A stretch of DNA of 58,914 nucleotides from QPJE01 sp051747745 (GCA_051747745.1 JBNJGL010000008.1:1-58914); one strand, 5' to 3'; numbered from the stretch's first letter, positions 1 to 9,486 are shown. Notes: generated from the sequence alone by a model not told the origin. Program-made: numbers and translations.

Positions 1-296
1 AAAAAGAGATTAGTGATGCTTCAAAATTAGGCAGACAATTTGCTTATTCCGGTGGTTTAAAGAAAGTAATAGAAGAATTATCTGAAGGAGAAATAAAAAC
101 TGATAATGCTGAAGGCCTGTCAGAATGCATAAAAAAATTGACTATTTTAAAAGCAGGAAAAAGCAATTTTGATTTTCTTGAAGGGATGGCCTGTAAAGAT
201 GGATGTATAGGTGGGCCCGGAAGTATGATAAATCCGAAAGCTGCCAGAAATCTGGTAGAAAATTTTGCGAAAAAATCCAATTTAAAAATAAAATAA
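1..296 (+). CDS. Fe-only hydrogenase-like protein, C-terminal end (5' truncated by window)
   Basis: The open frame runs from the window edge (first full codon at base 3) to TAA at 294-296, giving about 97 C-terminal residues. The segment EGMACKDGCIGGPGSM carries the Cys-x3-Cys-x-Gly-Gly-x-Gly signature of the large-subunit C-terminal domain of iron-only hydrogenases and related iron-sulphur proteins, where the cysteines bind the catalytic cluster. The family acts in H2 metabolism or redox sensing in fermentative anaerobes. The N-terminal part lies outside the window, so a true hydrogenase cannot be told from a hydrogenase-like sensor protein. A good terminator follows at once, so this is the last gene of its transcription unit. 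Confidence 0.75.
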   Translation, partial: KEISDASKLGRQFAYSGGLKKVIEELSEGEIKTDNAEGLSECIKKLTILKAGKSNFDFLEGMACKDGCIGGPGSMINPKAARNLVENFAKKSNLKIK

Positions 297-317
297 ATAA
301 AATATAACTTTATGATA

Positions 318-346
318 AATGCCGTTCTTACGGCATTTTTCTTTTT
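318..346 (+). terminator. Rho-independent terminator after the hydrogenase-like gene
   Basis: Inverted repeat AATGCCG / CGGCATT with a 6-nt loop, followed by a T-rich tract (TTTCTTTTT). It sits 22 nt after the stop codon of the upstream gene. Confidence 0.8.
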
Positions 347-472
347 GACTGACTATAAATAAAGGATTCTTGCCCCTTTATCAAGAATAATAAAAGTTAG
401 AGTAATTTTTAGAGAGCCAGTAGTTATTTTAAGGATATACCATAATTATTTACATTTTGGAAGGGATTATAT

Positions 473-922
473 ATGCAGAAAGAAATTAAAGAAGGTGTTT
501 ATCTTCTCAGAATATATTTATCCCAAAAAAAGATAATCAAAATTGGTGCTTTAGGAGAATTTGAATTTCCAGAAGGATATTATTTTTATGCCGGTTCTGC
601 ACAGAGAAATTTACCGGCCAGAATTAAAAGGCATTATTCTGAGAAAAAGAATTTTCACTGGCATATAGATTATCTATTGGATAAATCAGAGCTTGTAGAT
701 GATTTTGTGTTTCAACTTCCCAAAAAAGGAGAATGTTTTTTAACAGAATTAATGCTCAATAATAGAGGGAGAGTAATTGTTACAGGATTTGGGGCAAGTG
801 ACTGCAGATGTGAAAGTCATCTTGTCTTTTTTAGAAAAAACTTTGCGAAACTGTTCATTGATGAGTTATTATATAATATAGATGTTAATTTAGAATTTAA
901 GGAGTGGTTATGTGGAAGATAA
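473..922 (+). CDS. DUF123 / GIY-YIG-like domain protein
   Basis: 149 residues, ATG start preceded by GGAAGGG. The segments GYYFYAGSAQ, ARIKRH and HWHIDYLL are typical of the DUF123 family, which has a GIY-YIG nuclease-like fold and is often fused to or near endonuclease III. A C-terminal DCRCESHL stretch supplies the paired cysteines and histidine usual in the family. The biochemical role is not established; a DNA-processing role would fit the next two genes (pcrA and ligA). The stop codon overlaps the GTG start of pcrA by 11 nt, so the genes are probably translationally coupled. The family call is firm, the function is inference. Confidence 0.75.
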   Translation: MQKEIKEGVYLLRIYLSQKKIIKIGALGEFEFPEGYYFYAGSAQRNLPARIKRHYSEKKNFHWHIDYLLDKSELVDDFVFQLPKKGECFLTELMLNNRGRVIVTGFGASDCRCESHLVFFRKNFAKLFIDELLYNIDVNLEFKEWLCGR

Positions 923-3059
923 TGATATACTTTCAGGTTTAAACAGAGAACAGAAGAGAGCAGTTAAACATAAAAGTGGTCCTCTGCTTGTACTGGCCGG
1001 TGCAGGTAGTGGTAAGACAAGAGTACTTACACACAGAATAGCCTATTTAATTGATAAACATAAGGTTTCGGCAGATAATATTCTGGCTGTAACCTTTACA
1101 AATAAAGCAGCTGATGAAATGAAGGAAAGAGTTAAAAAAATTGCTGGTTCGAAAAACAAAAGGCTTCTTGTCAGTACCTTTCATTCATTTTGTGTGCGGA
1201 TACTGCGCAGAGAAGCCGAAAAACTGGGTTATAAAAATAACTTTGTCATATTTGATACAATAGACCAGAAGAAGCTTTTAAAAGAGATAATAAAAGATAA
1301 GAATTTGGATACAAAAAAGACAAAACCGGCAGCAGTTCTGAACAATATAAGCAGTTTTAAAAATGAATTAAAAACGCCAGAAGAAGCAGTTTTAAATGCA
1401 GAAAGTTTTTTTTCAAAACTGTCAGCAGATATTTATGAAGAATATCAGAAAAGGCTAAAAAATAACAATGCTCTGGATTTTGATGATTTAATTATGCTTA
1501 CTGTTAAGCTATTTGAAGATTATCCAGCAGTACTGGAGTATTATCAGCAGAGATTTAAATATATACTTGTAGATGAGTATCAGGATGTTAATACAGCACA
1601 GTATGAGCTGGTAAAATTGCTTTCAGATAAATATAAAAATATATGTGTTGTAGGAGATCCAGATCAGGGTATTTATGGATTTAGAGGTGCTGATATAAGG
1701 AATATTTTAAATTTTGAAGATGATTATCCAGAGGCAGAAGTAATAAAATTGGAACAGAATTACCGCTCCAAAGAAAATATACTGAAGGCAGCACAATCTG
1801 TAATACAGAATAATTTTTCTCGAAAGGAAAAGAATCTGTGGACAGATAGAGGTGAAGGTCCAAAACTGGAGCTGTATGAAGCAAAAAGTGAAAAAGATGA
1901 AGCGGATTTCGTCTGCAGAACAGCCAAAGAGCTGAAAAAAGTAGCCAGTTATGATTATAATGATATGGCAGTACTTTACAGAACAAATTCTCAGTCCAGA
2001 TCATTTGAAGATATGCTCATGAAATACGGAATCCCCTATCAGATAGTAGGAGGGGTACGTTTTTATGAAAGAATGGAAATAAAAGATTTAATGGCCTATC
2101 TTCGGGTTATATATAATCCTTCTGATAATGTTAATCTGCTTAGAATCATCAATAGACCAAGAAGGGGTATTGGTGAGGGAACGGTTTCTAAACTGCGAGA
2201 TTATGCAGGAAAAGAGAATATTAGCCTTTATGAAGCGGGTATGCAGGCAGATAATATAACTGCACTTACAGGTGTATACTTAAAAAGAATTAAAAACTTC
2301 TTTGAGTTTATGGAAGAACTGAGGCAGGATCAGGACAAAATAGCTCTCTCAAGACTGGTGGATAAAGTGCTTGACAAAAGTGGGTACAGAAAAAATCTTA
2401 AAGAAGAAAATACTGCTGAAGCTGAATCACGGCTGGAAAATATCGAAGAGCTATTTTCTGTTATAGATGAATATATGAAGCAGAGCTCTGATAACACACT
2501 GGGCGGTTTTTTAGAAGAAGTAACTCTTATGTCAGATGTGGATTCGATGGAAGATGAGAAAACCACTCTCACATTAATGACTATCCATTCAGCTAAAGGA
2601 CTTGAATTTCCGGTTGTTTTTCTGGTTGGGATGGAAGATGGTATTTTTCCACATTCCAATTCACTTTACGAGCGAGATGGTCTAGAAGAAGAGCGCAGAT
2701 TATGTTATGTAGGAATGACAAGAGCTGAAGATAAACTTTATTTAAGTAGAGCAAAAGTCAGGCTCCGTTTTGGCGAAAGGGAGATGAACCCACCTTCTCA
2801 GTTTCTGCAGGAAATACCTTCTGAACTTATAAAATCAGAAGAAAACAAAAAAACAGAGGTAGAAGCTAAAGAAGATAATTATACTGCTAAAAATCCTCCG
2901 ACTGAGTATGTAATAGGACAGAAGATTGTTCATCCTAGGTGGGGAATTGGTATAGTCATCTCTATCAAAGAGAAGAAGGGAACAGAACTAAAAATCAGTT
3001 TCCACAATGGTGGAACCAGAACTCTTCTTGCAGAATATGCCCCAATTCAAAAAGTATAG
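912..3059 (+). CDS. pcrA: ATP-dependent DNA helicase PcrA/UvrD
   Basis: 715 residues, GTG start at 912 inside the end of the preceding gene. Superfamily 1A 3'-5' helicase acting in nucleotide excision repair, replication restart and recombination control. Motifs in order: Q motif GLNREQKRAV (residues 9-18), Walker A LAGAGSGKT (28-36), Walker B/DExx LVDEYQD (about 218), GDPDQGIYGFRGAD (about 250), QNYRS, and the late motifs MTIHSAKGLEFPVV and RRLCYVGMTRA. The C-terminal tail IGQKIVHPRWGIGIV is the PcrA-type extension that contacts RNA polymerase in Bacillus. Length is normal. It lies just upstream of ligA, with the ligA ribosome site only 2 nt past the pcrA stop, a common Firmicute pcrA-ligA operon. 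Confidence 0.96.
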   Translation: MEDNDILSGLNREQKRAVKHKSGPLLVLAGAGSGKTRVLTHRIAYLIDKHKVSADNILAVTFTNKAADEMKERVKKIAGSKNKRLLVSTFHSFCVRILRREAEKLGYKNNFVIFDTIDQKKLLKEIIKDKNLDTKKTKPAAVLNNISSFKNELKTPEEAVLNAESFFSKLSADIYEEYQKRLKNNNALDFDDLIMLTVKLFEDYPAVLEYYQQRFKYILVDEYQDVNTAQYELVKLLSDKYKNICVVGDPDQGIYGFRGADIRNILNFEDDYPEAEVIKLEQNYRSKENILKAAQSVIQNNFSRKEKNLWTDRGEGPKLELYEAKSEKDEADFVCRTAKELKKVASYDYNDMAVLYRTNSQSRSFEDMLMKYGIPYQIVGGVRFYERMEIKDLMAYLRVIYNPSDNVNLLRIINRPRRGIGEGTVSKLRDYAGKENISLYEAGMQADNITALTGVYLKRIKNFFEFMEELRQDQDKIALSRLVDKVLDKSGYRKNLKEENTAEAESRLENIEELFSVIDEYMKQSSDNTLGGFLEEVTLMSDVDSMEDEKTTLTLMTIHSAKGLEFPVVFLVGMEDGIFPHSNSLYERDGLEEERRLCYVGMTRAEDKLYLSRAKVRLRFGEREMNPPSQFLQEIPSELIKSEENKKTEVEAKEDNYTAKNPPTEYVIGQKIVHPRWGIGIVISIKEKKGTELKISFHNGGTRTLLAEYAPIQKV

Positions 3060-3072
3060 GCAGGTGAAGCAG

Positions 3073-5079
3073 ATGAAGGAATTAAGTAAAAAAGAAGCAG
3101 AAAAAAAAATAAACTCTTTAAGAGAAAAAATTAGAGATCACGAGTACAGATATTATGTGCTGGATGATCCGTCAATTTCTGATGCAGAATTTGATCAGCT
3201 GATGAATCAGCTTATAAAGCTTGAGGAAAAGTTTCCAGAACTTATTTCTTCTGATTCTCCGACACAGAGAGTTGGAGGAGAGCCGGTAGATGAGTTCCAG
3301 AAAGTGGAACATTCAACACAGATGCTCAGCCTCTCTAATACATTTAATGAGGGAGAACTAAAGGATTTTGACTCTCGAATCAGAAAAACACTTAAAGATG
3401 ACTATTCTTATATTGTTGAACATAAAATTGATGGTTTATCTGCTATTTTGACCTATCAAGATGGTAGTTTTGTGCTTGGAGCAACCCGAGGCAATGGAGT
3501 AGTTGGTGAAGATGTTACCAAAAATCTTCGTACAATAAGATCTTTACCTTTAAAGATTGAGGATAAATCCCATATAGAAATTAGAGGGGAGGTATTTTTA
3601 AGCAAATCAGAATTTGAAAAGATCAACCAAAAAAGGCTGGAAAATGAAGAGAGCCTTTTTGCCAATCCCCGCAATGCAGCAGCAGGAACTATAAGACAGC
3701 TTGACCCAAGTACTGCTGCAGAAAGAAATTTATCGATTATAATATATGATCTGATAGTTCATACTGATAAACAATTTGAAACACATGCAGAAACTTTAGA
3801 CTATCTAAAAGAACTCGGCTTTAAAGTAAACTGGTATCAAAAGGTAGAAGATATTGAAAGTGCGGCTTATGTGTGCAGTGAGTGGGAAGATAAAAGAGAT
3901 AACCTGGATTTTGAAATTGATGGACTGGTTATAAAGATTAATAATTTGTCTCAGCGAGAAAAACTTGGCTCAACAGCAAAAAGTCCGCGCTGGGCGGCTG
4001 CCTATAAATTTCCAGCTCAGCAGAAAACAACAGTAATTAAAGATATAGAAATTTCTGTTGGAAGGACGGGAGCCTTAACACCTACTGCTGTTTTAGAGCC
4101 GGTACAGCTGGCAGGTTCAACTGTCAGCAGGGCAACACTTCACAATGAAGATGAAATAAAAAGAAAAGATATAAAGATAGGAGATCATGTTTTAGTGCAG
4201 AAAGCCGGTGATATTATACCGGAAGTAGTTAAGGTTATTGAAGAAAAACGGGATGGTAGTGAAAAAGAATTTAAAATGCCGGAGACATGTCCAGTATGTG
4301 ACAGCAAAGTAATCAGAGAAGAAGGTGAGGCAGTCACAAGATGTACAAATATCACCTGTCCTGCCCAGAGGCGAGAAAGCATACTTCATTTTGTTTCCAG
4401 AAATGCCATGAATATTGAGGGTATTGGACCAGCTTTAGTTGATCAGCTGCTGGAAAATAACCTAATAGAAGATTATGCTGATTTATATTTCTTAAAAAAA
4501 GAACACCTTATCCCACTGGAAAGAATGGGAGAAAAATCAGCCCAGAATGTTGTGGATTCAATTAGAAAAAGCAGAGAAAGAGAATTTTTTAGAGTTATCT
4601 TTGCTCTTGGAATAAGACATGTAGGGCTGGGTGCGGCAAGAGTGCTGGATGAAAATTATGATTCAATAGATCAGCTGGCAGACACAGAAGCAGAAGAACT
4701 CATAAAAATAGATGAGATCGGACCTGTTATTGCTGATAGTATAGTCTCATTTTTTTCAGAAAGGCACAACAAAGATCTGATAACCAGGCTAAAGCAGGCT
4801 GGAGTAAGGTTGAAAAAAAATAAAAACAGTAAAAAAGATACTTATTTAGAAGGATTAAAATTTGTATTTACAGGATCACTGAATGATTTTACACGTTCAG
4901 AAGTAAAGGATCTGGTGGAAAATGCCGGAGGTAGCGCTTCTTCTTCAGTCAGCGGTAAAACTGACTATCTGGTAGCTGGCGAAAATCCAGGTTCCAAATA
5001 TGATAAAGCCCAGGAACTTGGAGTTGAAATACTGAATGAAGAAGAGTTCAAAAAAATGATAGAAAACAAATCTGTCTAA
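3073..5079 (+). CDS. ligA: NAD-dependent DNA ligase LigA
   Basis: 668 residues from ATG 3073, chosen because AGGTG at 3062 is correctly spaced; an upstream in-frame start at 3007 lies inside pcrA and would add 22 atypical residues. Seals nicks with NAD+ through an adenylated lysine. Visible domains: Ia with YRYYVLDDPSISDAEFDQL, the nucleotidyltransferase motif EHKIDGLSA with catalytic Lys about residue 118, an OB fold, a four-Cys zinc finger (CPVC and CTNITC), helix-hairpin-helix repeats, and a C-terminal BRCT domain (GLKFVFTGSL to the end). Length equals the family norm. Probably cotranscribed with pcrA. Confidence 0.96.
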   Translation: MKELSKKEAEKKINSLREKIRDHEYRYYVLDDPSISDAEFDQLMNQLIKLEEKFPELISSDSPTQRVGGEPVDEFQKVEHSTQMLSLSNTFNEGELKDFDSRIRKTLKDDYSYIVEHKIDGLSAILTYQDGSFVLGATRGNGVVGEDVTKNLRTIRSLPLKIEDKSHIEIRGEVFLSKSEFEKINQKRLENEESLFANPRNAAAGTIRQLDPSTAAERNLSIIIYDLIVHTDKQFETHAETLDYLKELGFKVNWYQKVEDIESAAYVCSEWEDKRDNLDFEIDGLVIKINNLSQREKLGSTAKSPRWAAAYKFPAQQKTTVIKDIEISVGRTGALTPTAVLEPVQLAGSTVSRATLHNEDEIKRKDIKIGDHVLVQKAGDIIPEVVKVIEEKRDGSEKEFKMPETCPVCDSKVIREEGEAVTRCTNITCPAQRRESILHFVSRNAMNIEGIGPALVDQLLENNLIEDYADLYFLKKEHLIPLERMGEKSAQNVVDSIRKSREREFFRVIFALGIRHVGLGAARVLDENYDSIDQLADTEAEELIKIDEIGPVIADSIVSFFSERHNKDLITRLKQAGVRLKKNKNSKKDTYLEGLKFVFTGSLNDFTRSEVKDLVENAGGSASSSVSGKTDYLVAGENPGSKYDKAQELGVEILNEEEFKKMIENKSV

Positions 5080-5181
5080 TATTACTTCTGATATTGCTTA
5101 TATTTATATATGTGTATAAGAAATTTATTTGTTTTGTTCAGTAAAATTTGGAGAAATTACTTTAAGTGAGGAGGAAATTCA

Positions 5182-5469
5182 ATGATTGACAAAAAAGAAG
5201 TGGAACATGCGGCAGGTTTAGCCCAGCTTAAGCTTGATGAGGAAGAAAAAGAAAAATATACAGAACAGATTGGTGAAATACTAAATTATGTTGATAAGCT
5301 GAATGAACTGGATACAGAAGGTGTTGTGCCCACAGCATATACTGTACCTATGAAAAACGTTCTGCGTGAGGATAAGGTGGAAAAGTCACTGCCCAGGGAA
5401 AAATCACTTGCCAATGCCCCTGATCAAAAGGATGGCCAGTTCAGGACACCAAAAATTATGTCAGATTAA
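5182..5469 (+). CDS. gatC: Asp/Glu-tRNA amidotransferase subunit C
   Basis: 95 residues, ATG preceded by GAGGAGG. It starts with the family pattern DKKEVEHAAGLAQLKLDEEE and contains the usual LNELDTEGVVPTAY and LREDKVEKSL stretches. GatC stabilises GatA and wraps the GatAB interface of the complex that converts Glu-tRNA(Gln) and Asp-tRNA(Asn) to the amidated forms. First gene of a tight gatC-gatA-gatB operon (31 nt to gatA). The 100-nt gap after ligA is A/T rich without a clear terminator, so partial readthrough is possible. Confidence 0.95.
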   Translation: MIDKKEVEHAAGLAQLKLDEEEKEKYTEQIGEILNYVDKLNELDTEGVVPTAYTVPMKNVLREDKVEKSLPREKSLANAPDQKDGQFRTPKIMSD

Positions 5470-5500
5470 ATATATATAGACAGGGAGGTAGTTATTTAAA

Positions 5501-6943
5501 ATGAATATTTTTGATCTAACGATTCATGAATTAAAAGAAAAAATTTCTGCTGGAAAACTGACTGCAGCTGAAATTAGAAATGCTTTCTTAGATAGAATTG
5601 ATGATGTAGATGATAAAGTTAAGGCATATATCACTATTACTGAACAGCTGACTGATCAGCAGCTTAGTAAGTATGAGGAAAAAAAAGGTGGTCTGCTGGC
5701 TGGAATTCCAATTGCGGTAAAAGATAATATGTCTACAGACGGAATTAAAACCAGCTGTGCATCCAAAATGCTGGAAAATTACAAACCACCATACAATGCA
5801 GCAGTGGTTGAAAAATTAGATGAAGCCGGGGCTTTAATTCTGGGAAAAACCAATATGGATGAGTTTGCAATGGGTTCAACTACAGAAAATTCAGCTTTTT
5901 TTAATACTCACAATCCATGGAATTTAAACCATGCTCCAGGTGGATCCAGTGGTGGTTCTGCAGCAGCAGTTGCTGCCGGAGAATGTGCAGCAGCTCTGGG
6001 CTCTGACACTGGAGGATCAATCAGACAGCCTGCTTCATACTGTGGTGTTGTTGGACTAAAACCTACATATGGAATGGTATCCCGCTATGGACTGGTTGCT
6101 TTCGCATCTTCTTTAGATCAGATTGGACCTATTACTAAAGATGTAGAAGACAGTGCAATTATGATGAATGTAATTGCCGGTCATGATCCAAAAGATTCCA
6201 CTTCAATAGAGGGAAAAAAAGAAGATTATACAGAATACTTAAAAGAAGATGTCAGCGGAATGAAAATTGGTATTCCAGAGGAATATTTTAATTTAGATTT
6301 TGATCAGGAAGTTAAAGATAGTGTTATGTCAGCAGTAGAAAAGCTAAAAGATGCAGGGGCAGAGGTAGAAACAGTACATATGACAGATGCATCCTATGCT
6401 CTGGCAGCTTATTATGTAATTGCTCCAGCTGAGGCAAGTTCCAATCTGGCCCGCTATGATGGGGTGCGTTATGGGCTGCGCAGTGAGCATGCTTCCGATG
6501 TAGAAGAAATGTTTACAAACACCCGACATGAAGGTTTTGGTGATGAGGTAAAAAGAAGAATTATGATTGGTACTTATGCTTTAAGCTCAGGGTATTATGA
6601 TGCCTATTATCTTAAAGCCCAGAAAGTTAGAACTTTAATTAAAGATGACTTTGATAGAATTTTTAATGATTTTGATCTTATAATTACACCAACAGCACCA
6701 TCAACGGCACTTAAGTTGGATTCTAATAAAGATCCGCTGGAGATGTATTATACAGATATCTTTACAGTTCCGATTAACATTGCCGGTGTACCTGCAATGT
6801 CTGTTCCCTGTGGATTTGACAGCAGTGATATGCCAATTGGGCTGCAGCTGATAGGGCCCCATTTTGGTGAAGGCAAAATCATTCAGGCAGCTTACACACT
6901 GGAAAACTTATTAGACATTAAAGATAAAAGAGCAGAACTGTAA
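5501..6943 (+). CDS. gatA: Asp/Glu-tRNA amidotransferase subunit A
   Basis: 480 residues, the usual GatA length. Amidase-signature enzyme that releases ammonia from glutamine for transfer to Glu-tRNA(Gln)/Asp-tRNA(Asn). The Ser-cisSer-Lys triad is visible: Lys in IAVKDN (about residue 76), then the glycine/serine-rich PGGSSGGSAAAVAAG and SDTGGSIRQPA, which carry the two serines. ATG start after GGGAGG with normal spacing. Sits between gatC and gatB in the same orientation. The presence of GatCAB suggests that Gln-tRNA and/or Asn-tRNA are made indirectly. Confidence 0.96.
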   Translation: MNIFDLTIHELKEKISAGKLTAAEIRNAFLDRIDDVDDKVKAYITITEQLTDQQLSKYEEKKGGLLAGIPIAVKDNMSTDGIKTSCASKMLENYKPPYNAAVVEKLDEAGALILGKTNMDEFAMGSTTENSAFFNTHNPWNLNHAPGGSSGGSAAAVAAGECAAALGSDTGGSIRQPASYCGVVGLKPTYGMVSRYGLVAFASSLDQIGPITKDVEDSAIMMNVIAGHDPKDSTSIEGKKEDYTEYLKEDVSGMKIGIPEEYFNLDFDQEVKDSVMSAVEKLKDAGAEVETVHMTDASYALAAYYVIAPAEASSNLARYDGVRYGLRSEHASDVEEMFTNTRHEGFGDEVKRRIMIGTYALSSGYYDAYYLKAQKVRTLIKDDFDRIFNDFDLIITPTAPSTALKLDSNKDPLEMYYTDIFTVPINIAGVPAMSVPCGFDSSDMPIGLQLIGPHFGEGKIIQAAYTLENLLDIKDKRAEL

Positions 6944-6965
6944 ATTATAGAAAGAGGTGAAAAAA

Positions 6966-8411
6966 ATGTCCACTAAATATGAAACAGTAATTGGGCTTGA
7001 AGTCCATGTACAGCTGGATACAGAATCTAAAATTTTCTGCGGCTGCAGTACAGAATTTGGAAAAGAACCTAACGAAAACACATGTCCGGTCTGCCTGGGA
7101 TTACCCGGGACACTGCCGGTTTTAAATAAAAAAGCAGTAGATTATGCAATTATGGCAGGTTTAGCGTTAAACTGCAACATCGCAGAATATTCAAAGTTTG
7201 ACCGCAAAAACTATTTTTATCCTGATCTACCTAAAGCCTATCAGATCTCACAATTTGATCTTCCCGTTGCAGAACACGGAAATATTGAAGTTGAGACAGA
7301 TAAAGGAGTTTTCAATATAGGTGTAACCAGAGTTCATCTGGAAGAAGATGCCGGTAAATTAATTCATGAAGGAAGTATCGATAAATCTGAGGGTAGTCTG
7401 GTTGATTATAACAGAACCGGGGTTCCTTTAATAGAAATAGTAAGTGAACCGGATATGAGAACTCCTGCACAGGCAAAAGCTTATCTGACACAGCTGAAGC
7501 TTATTATGGAATATCTTGATATATCGGACTGCAATATGGAAGAAGGATCACTTCGCTGTGATGCCAATATTTCTCTGCGCCCTTTAGGCCAAAAAGAGTT
7601 TGGTACAAAAGCAGAACTTAAAAATATGAATTCTTTTAGTGCAGTGGAAAAAGGATTGGAATATGAGATAAAAAGACAGCAGCAGATTTTAGAGGAAGGA
7701 AAGGAAGTAGTTCAGGAAACACGGACCTGGGATGAATCTTTAAATAAAACAATATCTATGCGCGGTAAAGAAGAAGCACATGATTACAGATATTTTCCTG
7801 AGCCCGATCTGGTTCCTCTGGAGATCAATGAAAGCTGGAAAGAAGAAATGCGCAAAAAAATTCCCGAGCTTCCACGTGAAAAACAAAAGCGCTTTGTTTC
7901 TGAGTTAGGACTGCCAGAATATGATGCAGGTGTTTTAACTGGAGATAGAGCAATGGCTGAACTTTTTGAAGAAACTTTGAAATCTTACTCTGATGCAAAA
8001 ACTATCAGCAACTGGATGATGGGTGAATTTTTACGCCTTTTAAACGAAAACAATCACTGTGTTGGTGAGGCCGGTATTTCAGCTGAAAACTTTGCTGAAA
8101 TGCTCAGTCTGATAGATGAAGGAGTAATAAGTGGAAAGATTGCTAAAAAAGTTTTCGAAAAAATGTACAGCAGTGGAGAGAGTGCAGAAAAAATAGTCGA
8201 AGAAGAAGGATTAAAACAGATCAGTGATGAGGATGAACTGGAAAAAATTGTTGATAAAATAATAGCAGACAATCCATCAGCAGTTGAAGATATAAAGAAT
8301 GGAAAAGACAGGGCGATTGGATTTCTGGTCGGTCAGGTAATGAAAGAGACCAGAGGAAAAGCCAATCCGGGTTTAGTTAATCAGATGTTGAGAGAAAAAA
8401 TTGCTGAATAA
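6966..8411 (+). CDS. gatB: Asp/Glu-tRNA amidotransferase subunit B
   Basis: 481 residues from ATG 6966; the upstream in-frame GTG at 6957 overlaps the AGAGGTG ribosome site and is unlikely. GatB binds the misacylated tRNA, activates the side-chain carboxylate with ATP and receives ammonia from GatA. The start TVIGLEVHVQL and the zinc-site pattern FCGCSTEF with CPVCLGLPGTLPVLN are diagnostic, as is HDYRYFPEPDL. The C-terminal YqeY-like tail (GKANPGLVNQMLREKI) is present, so the gene is complete. The stop is close to a 12-bp inverted repeat. Confidence 0.96.
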   Translation: MSTKYETVIGLEVHVQLDTESKIFCGCSTEFGKEPNENTCPVCLGLPGTLPVLNKKAVDYAIMAGLALNCNIAEYSKFDRKNYFYPDLPKAYQISQFDLPVAEHGNIEVETDKGVFNIGVTRVHLEEDAGKLIHEGSIDKSEGSLVDYNRTGVPLIEIVSEPDMRTPAQAKAYLTQLKLIMEYLDISDCNMEEGSLRCDANISLRPLGQKEFGTKAELKNMNSFSAVEKGLEYEIKRQQQILEEGKEVVQETRTWDESLNKTISMRGKEEAHDYRYFPEPDLVPLEINESWKEEMRKKIPELPREKQKRFVSELGLPEYDAGVLTGDRAMAELFEETLKSYSDAKTISNWMMGEFLRLLNENNHCVGEAGISAENFAEMLSLIDEGVISGKIAKKVFEKMYSSGESAEKIVEEEGLKQISDEDELEKIVDKIIADNPSAVEDIKNGKDRAIGFLVGQVMKETRGKANPGLVNQMLREKIAE

Positions 8412-8421
8412 AAAAGTACTA

Positions 8422-8452
8422 TCTAAACCCGCCGTAAAATGGCGGGTTTAGA
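8422..8452. repeat. Perfect 12-bp inverted repeat between gatB and the Nudix gene
   Basis: TCTAAACCCGCC and GGCGGGTTTAGA flank a 7-nt loop. The stem is strong but no T-run follows; the next bases are ATAAGG, the ribosome site of the Nudix gene. It may be an attenuating terminator, a processing hairpin or an mRNA-stabilising structure. Confidence 0.7.
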
Positions 8453-8468
8453 ATAAGGATGAATTAAG

Positions 8469-9089
8469 ATGCGAATAGATGATATAAAAACAAAAATAAA
8501 AAATAGAATTCCTGGTCCACTGAGAATAGAGAGATATTACTCTGTTTTAATACCACTGGTTGAAATAAATAATAGAACTTATATTCTCTATGAGGTTAGA
8601 GCAGACCATCTTTCCACACAGCCGGGAGAGATATCTTTTCCTGGAGGTCGTGTTGAAAGAGGGGAGACTTTCTGTCAGGGGGCAGTAAGAGAATGCTCGG
8701 AAGAGTTAAATATTTCAGAAGAAAAAATAGATGTTCTGGGAGAAGTGGATTATCTAATTACTCCATTTAATTTTATTATATATGCCTTTGTGGCAAAAAT
8801 TAACATAGATAGTTTGGATGAGTTAAATGTTAATAAAAATGAGGTTAAAGAGATATTTAAAATTCCTGTTGATTATCTTATGACCCACAGGCCTGAAAAA
8901 TACAGAGCTAAAATTGAAAGTGAAATGGACAAAAATTTCCCCTATCATTTAATTCCCGGTGGAGAAGATTACAACCACCGTAAAAGCACCTATACAGTTT
9001 ATTTTTACAGATATAAAGATAAAATTATCTGGGGAATTACTGCAGAGATAAGCAAAAACTTTATCGATATTTTAAAAAATAGGGCATAA
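8469..9089 (+). CDS. Nudix hydrolase, CoA pyrophosphatase type
   Basis: 206 residues, ATG after AAGGATG. The Nudix box GRVERGE plus RECSEELNI occupies residues about 59-82 and matches G-x5-E-x7-R-E-x-x-E-E-x-G/N-hydrophobic. The preceding TQPGEISFPGG and the C-terminal IWGITAEI are features of the CoA pyrophosphatase (NudL-like) branch, which cleaves CoA and its thioesters to 3',5'-ADP and phosphopantetheine. Substrate is inferred from the family. Not obviously part of the gat operon because the 12-bp hairpin separates them. Length is in the normal range. Confidence 0.85.
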   Translation: MRIDDIKTKIKNRIPGPLRIERYYSVLIPLVEINNRTYILYEVRADHLSTQPGEISFPGGRVERGETFCQGAVRECSEELNISEEKIDVLGEVDYLITPFNFIIYAFVAKINIDSLDELNVNKNEVKEIFKIPVDYLMTHRPEKYRAKIESEMDKNFPYHLIPGGEDYNHRKSTYTVYFYRYKDKIIWGITAEISKNFIDILKNRA

Positions 9090-9092
9090 AGC

Positions 9093-9121
9093 TTGACATT
9101 TTATACTATATATCGTATTAT
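9093..9121 (+). promoter_or_regulatory. Sigma-A-type promoter of the ArsR gene
   Basis: -35 TTGACA at 9093-9098 and -10 TATTAT at 9116-9121 with a 17-nt spacer. The region just downstream, TATTATTTGAATATAATA, is an imperfect A/T palindrome, the kind of site an ArsR-family dimer binds, suggesting autoregulation (inference). Confidence 0.75.
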
Positions 9122-9157
9122 TTGAATATAATAATATGAAGGCTGGGAGGAAATGAG

Positions 9158-9472
9158 ATGTCCTTTTTTACAGATCCGAAAACGGGAAATTTGCTGGAAG
9201 AAAATATCTCTGAGTTTGAATCAGAGGCCAGAATCTTAAAGGCACTTGCACATCCTGTAAGATTGTGTATTGTGCGGGGGCTTCTGGATGATGAAGGGTG
9301 CAATGTTACTAAAATGCAGCAGTGTCTTGATATACCACAGTCAACTCTGTCACAGCATCTGGCAAAACTGAGAGATGCCGATATACTCTCGAGTAAAAGG
9401 AATGGCTTGGAAAGAAATTATTATGTTATCAGTGAAAAAGCAAAAAAAATAGTAATGTCTTTAAATGATTGA
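9158..9472 (+). CDS. ArsR/SmtB-family winged-helix repressor
   Basis: 104 residues, ATG after GGGAGG. Contains KALAHPVRLCIVRGLLDDEGC followed by the recognition helix segment IPQSTLSQHLAKLRDADIL and a wing with RNGLERNYYVI, the standard ArsR layout. Three cysteines (in RLCIV, EGCNV and QQCLD) lie in and near helix alpha-3 and could form a metal or redox sensing site, although the classical ELCVC box is not present. It has its own good promoter and is followed by a terminator, so it is monocistronic; the target gene is not obvious here. The convergent MATE gene is a candidate only by proximity. Confidence 0.85.
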   Translation: MSFFTDPKTGNLLEENISEFESEARILKALAHPVRLCIVRGLLDDEGCNVTKMQQCLDIPQSTLSQHLAKLRDADILSSKRNGLERNYYVISEKAKKIVMSLND

Positions 9473-9486
9473 AGGACAATAGTAAA

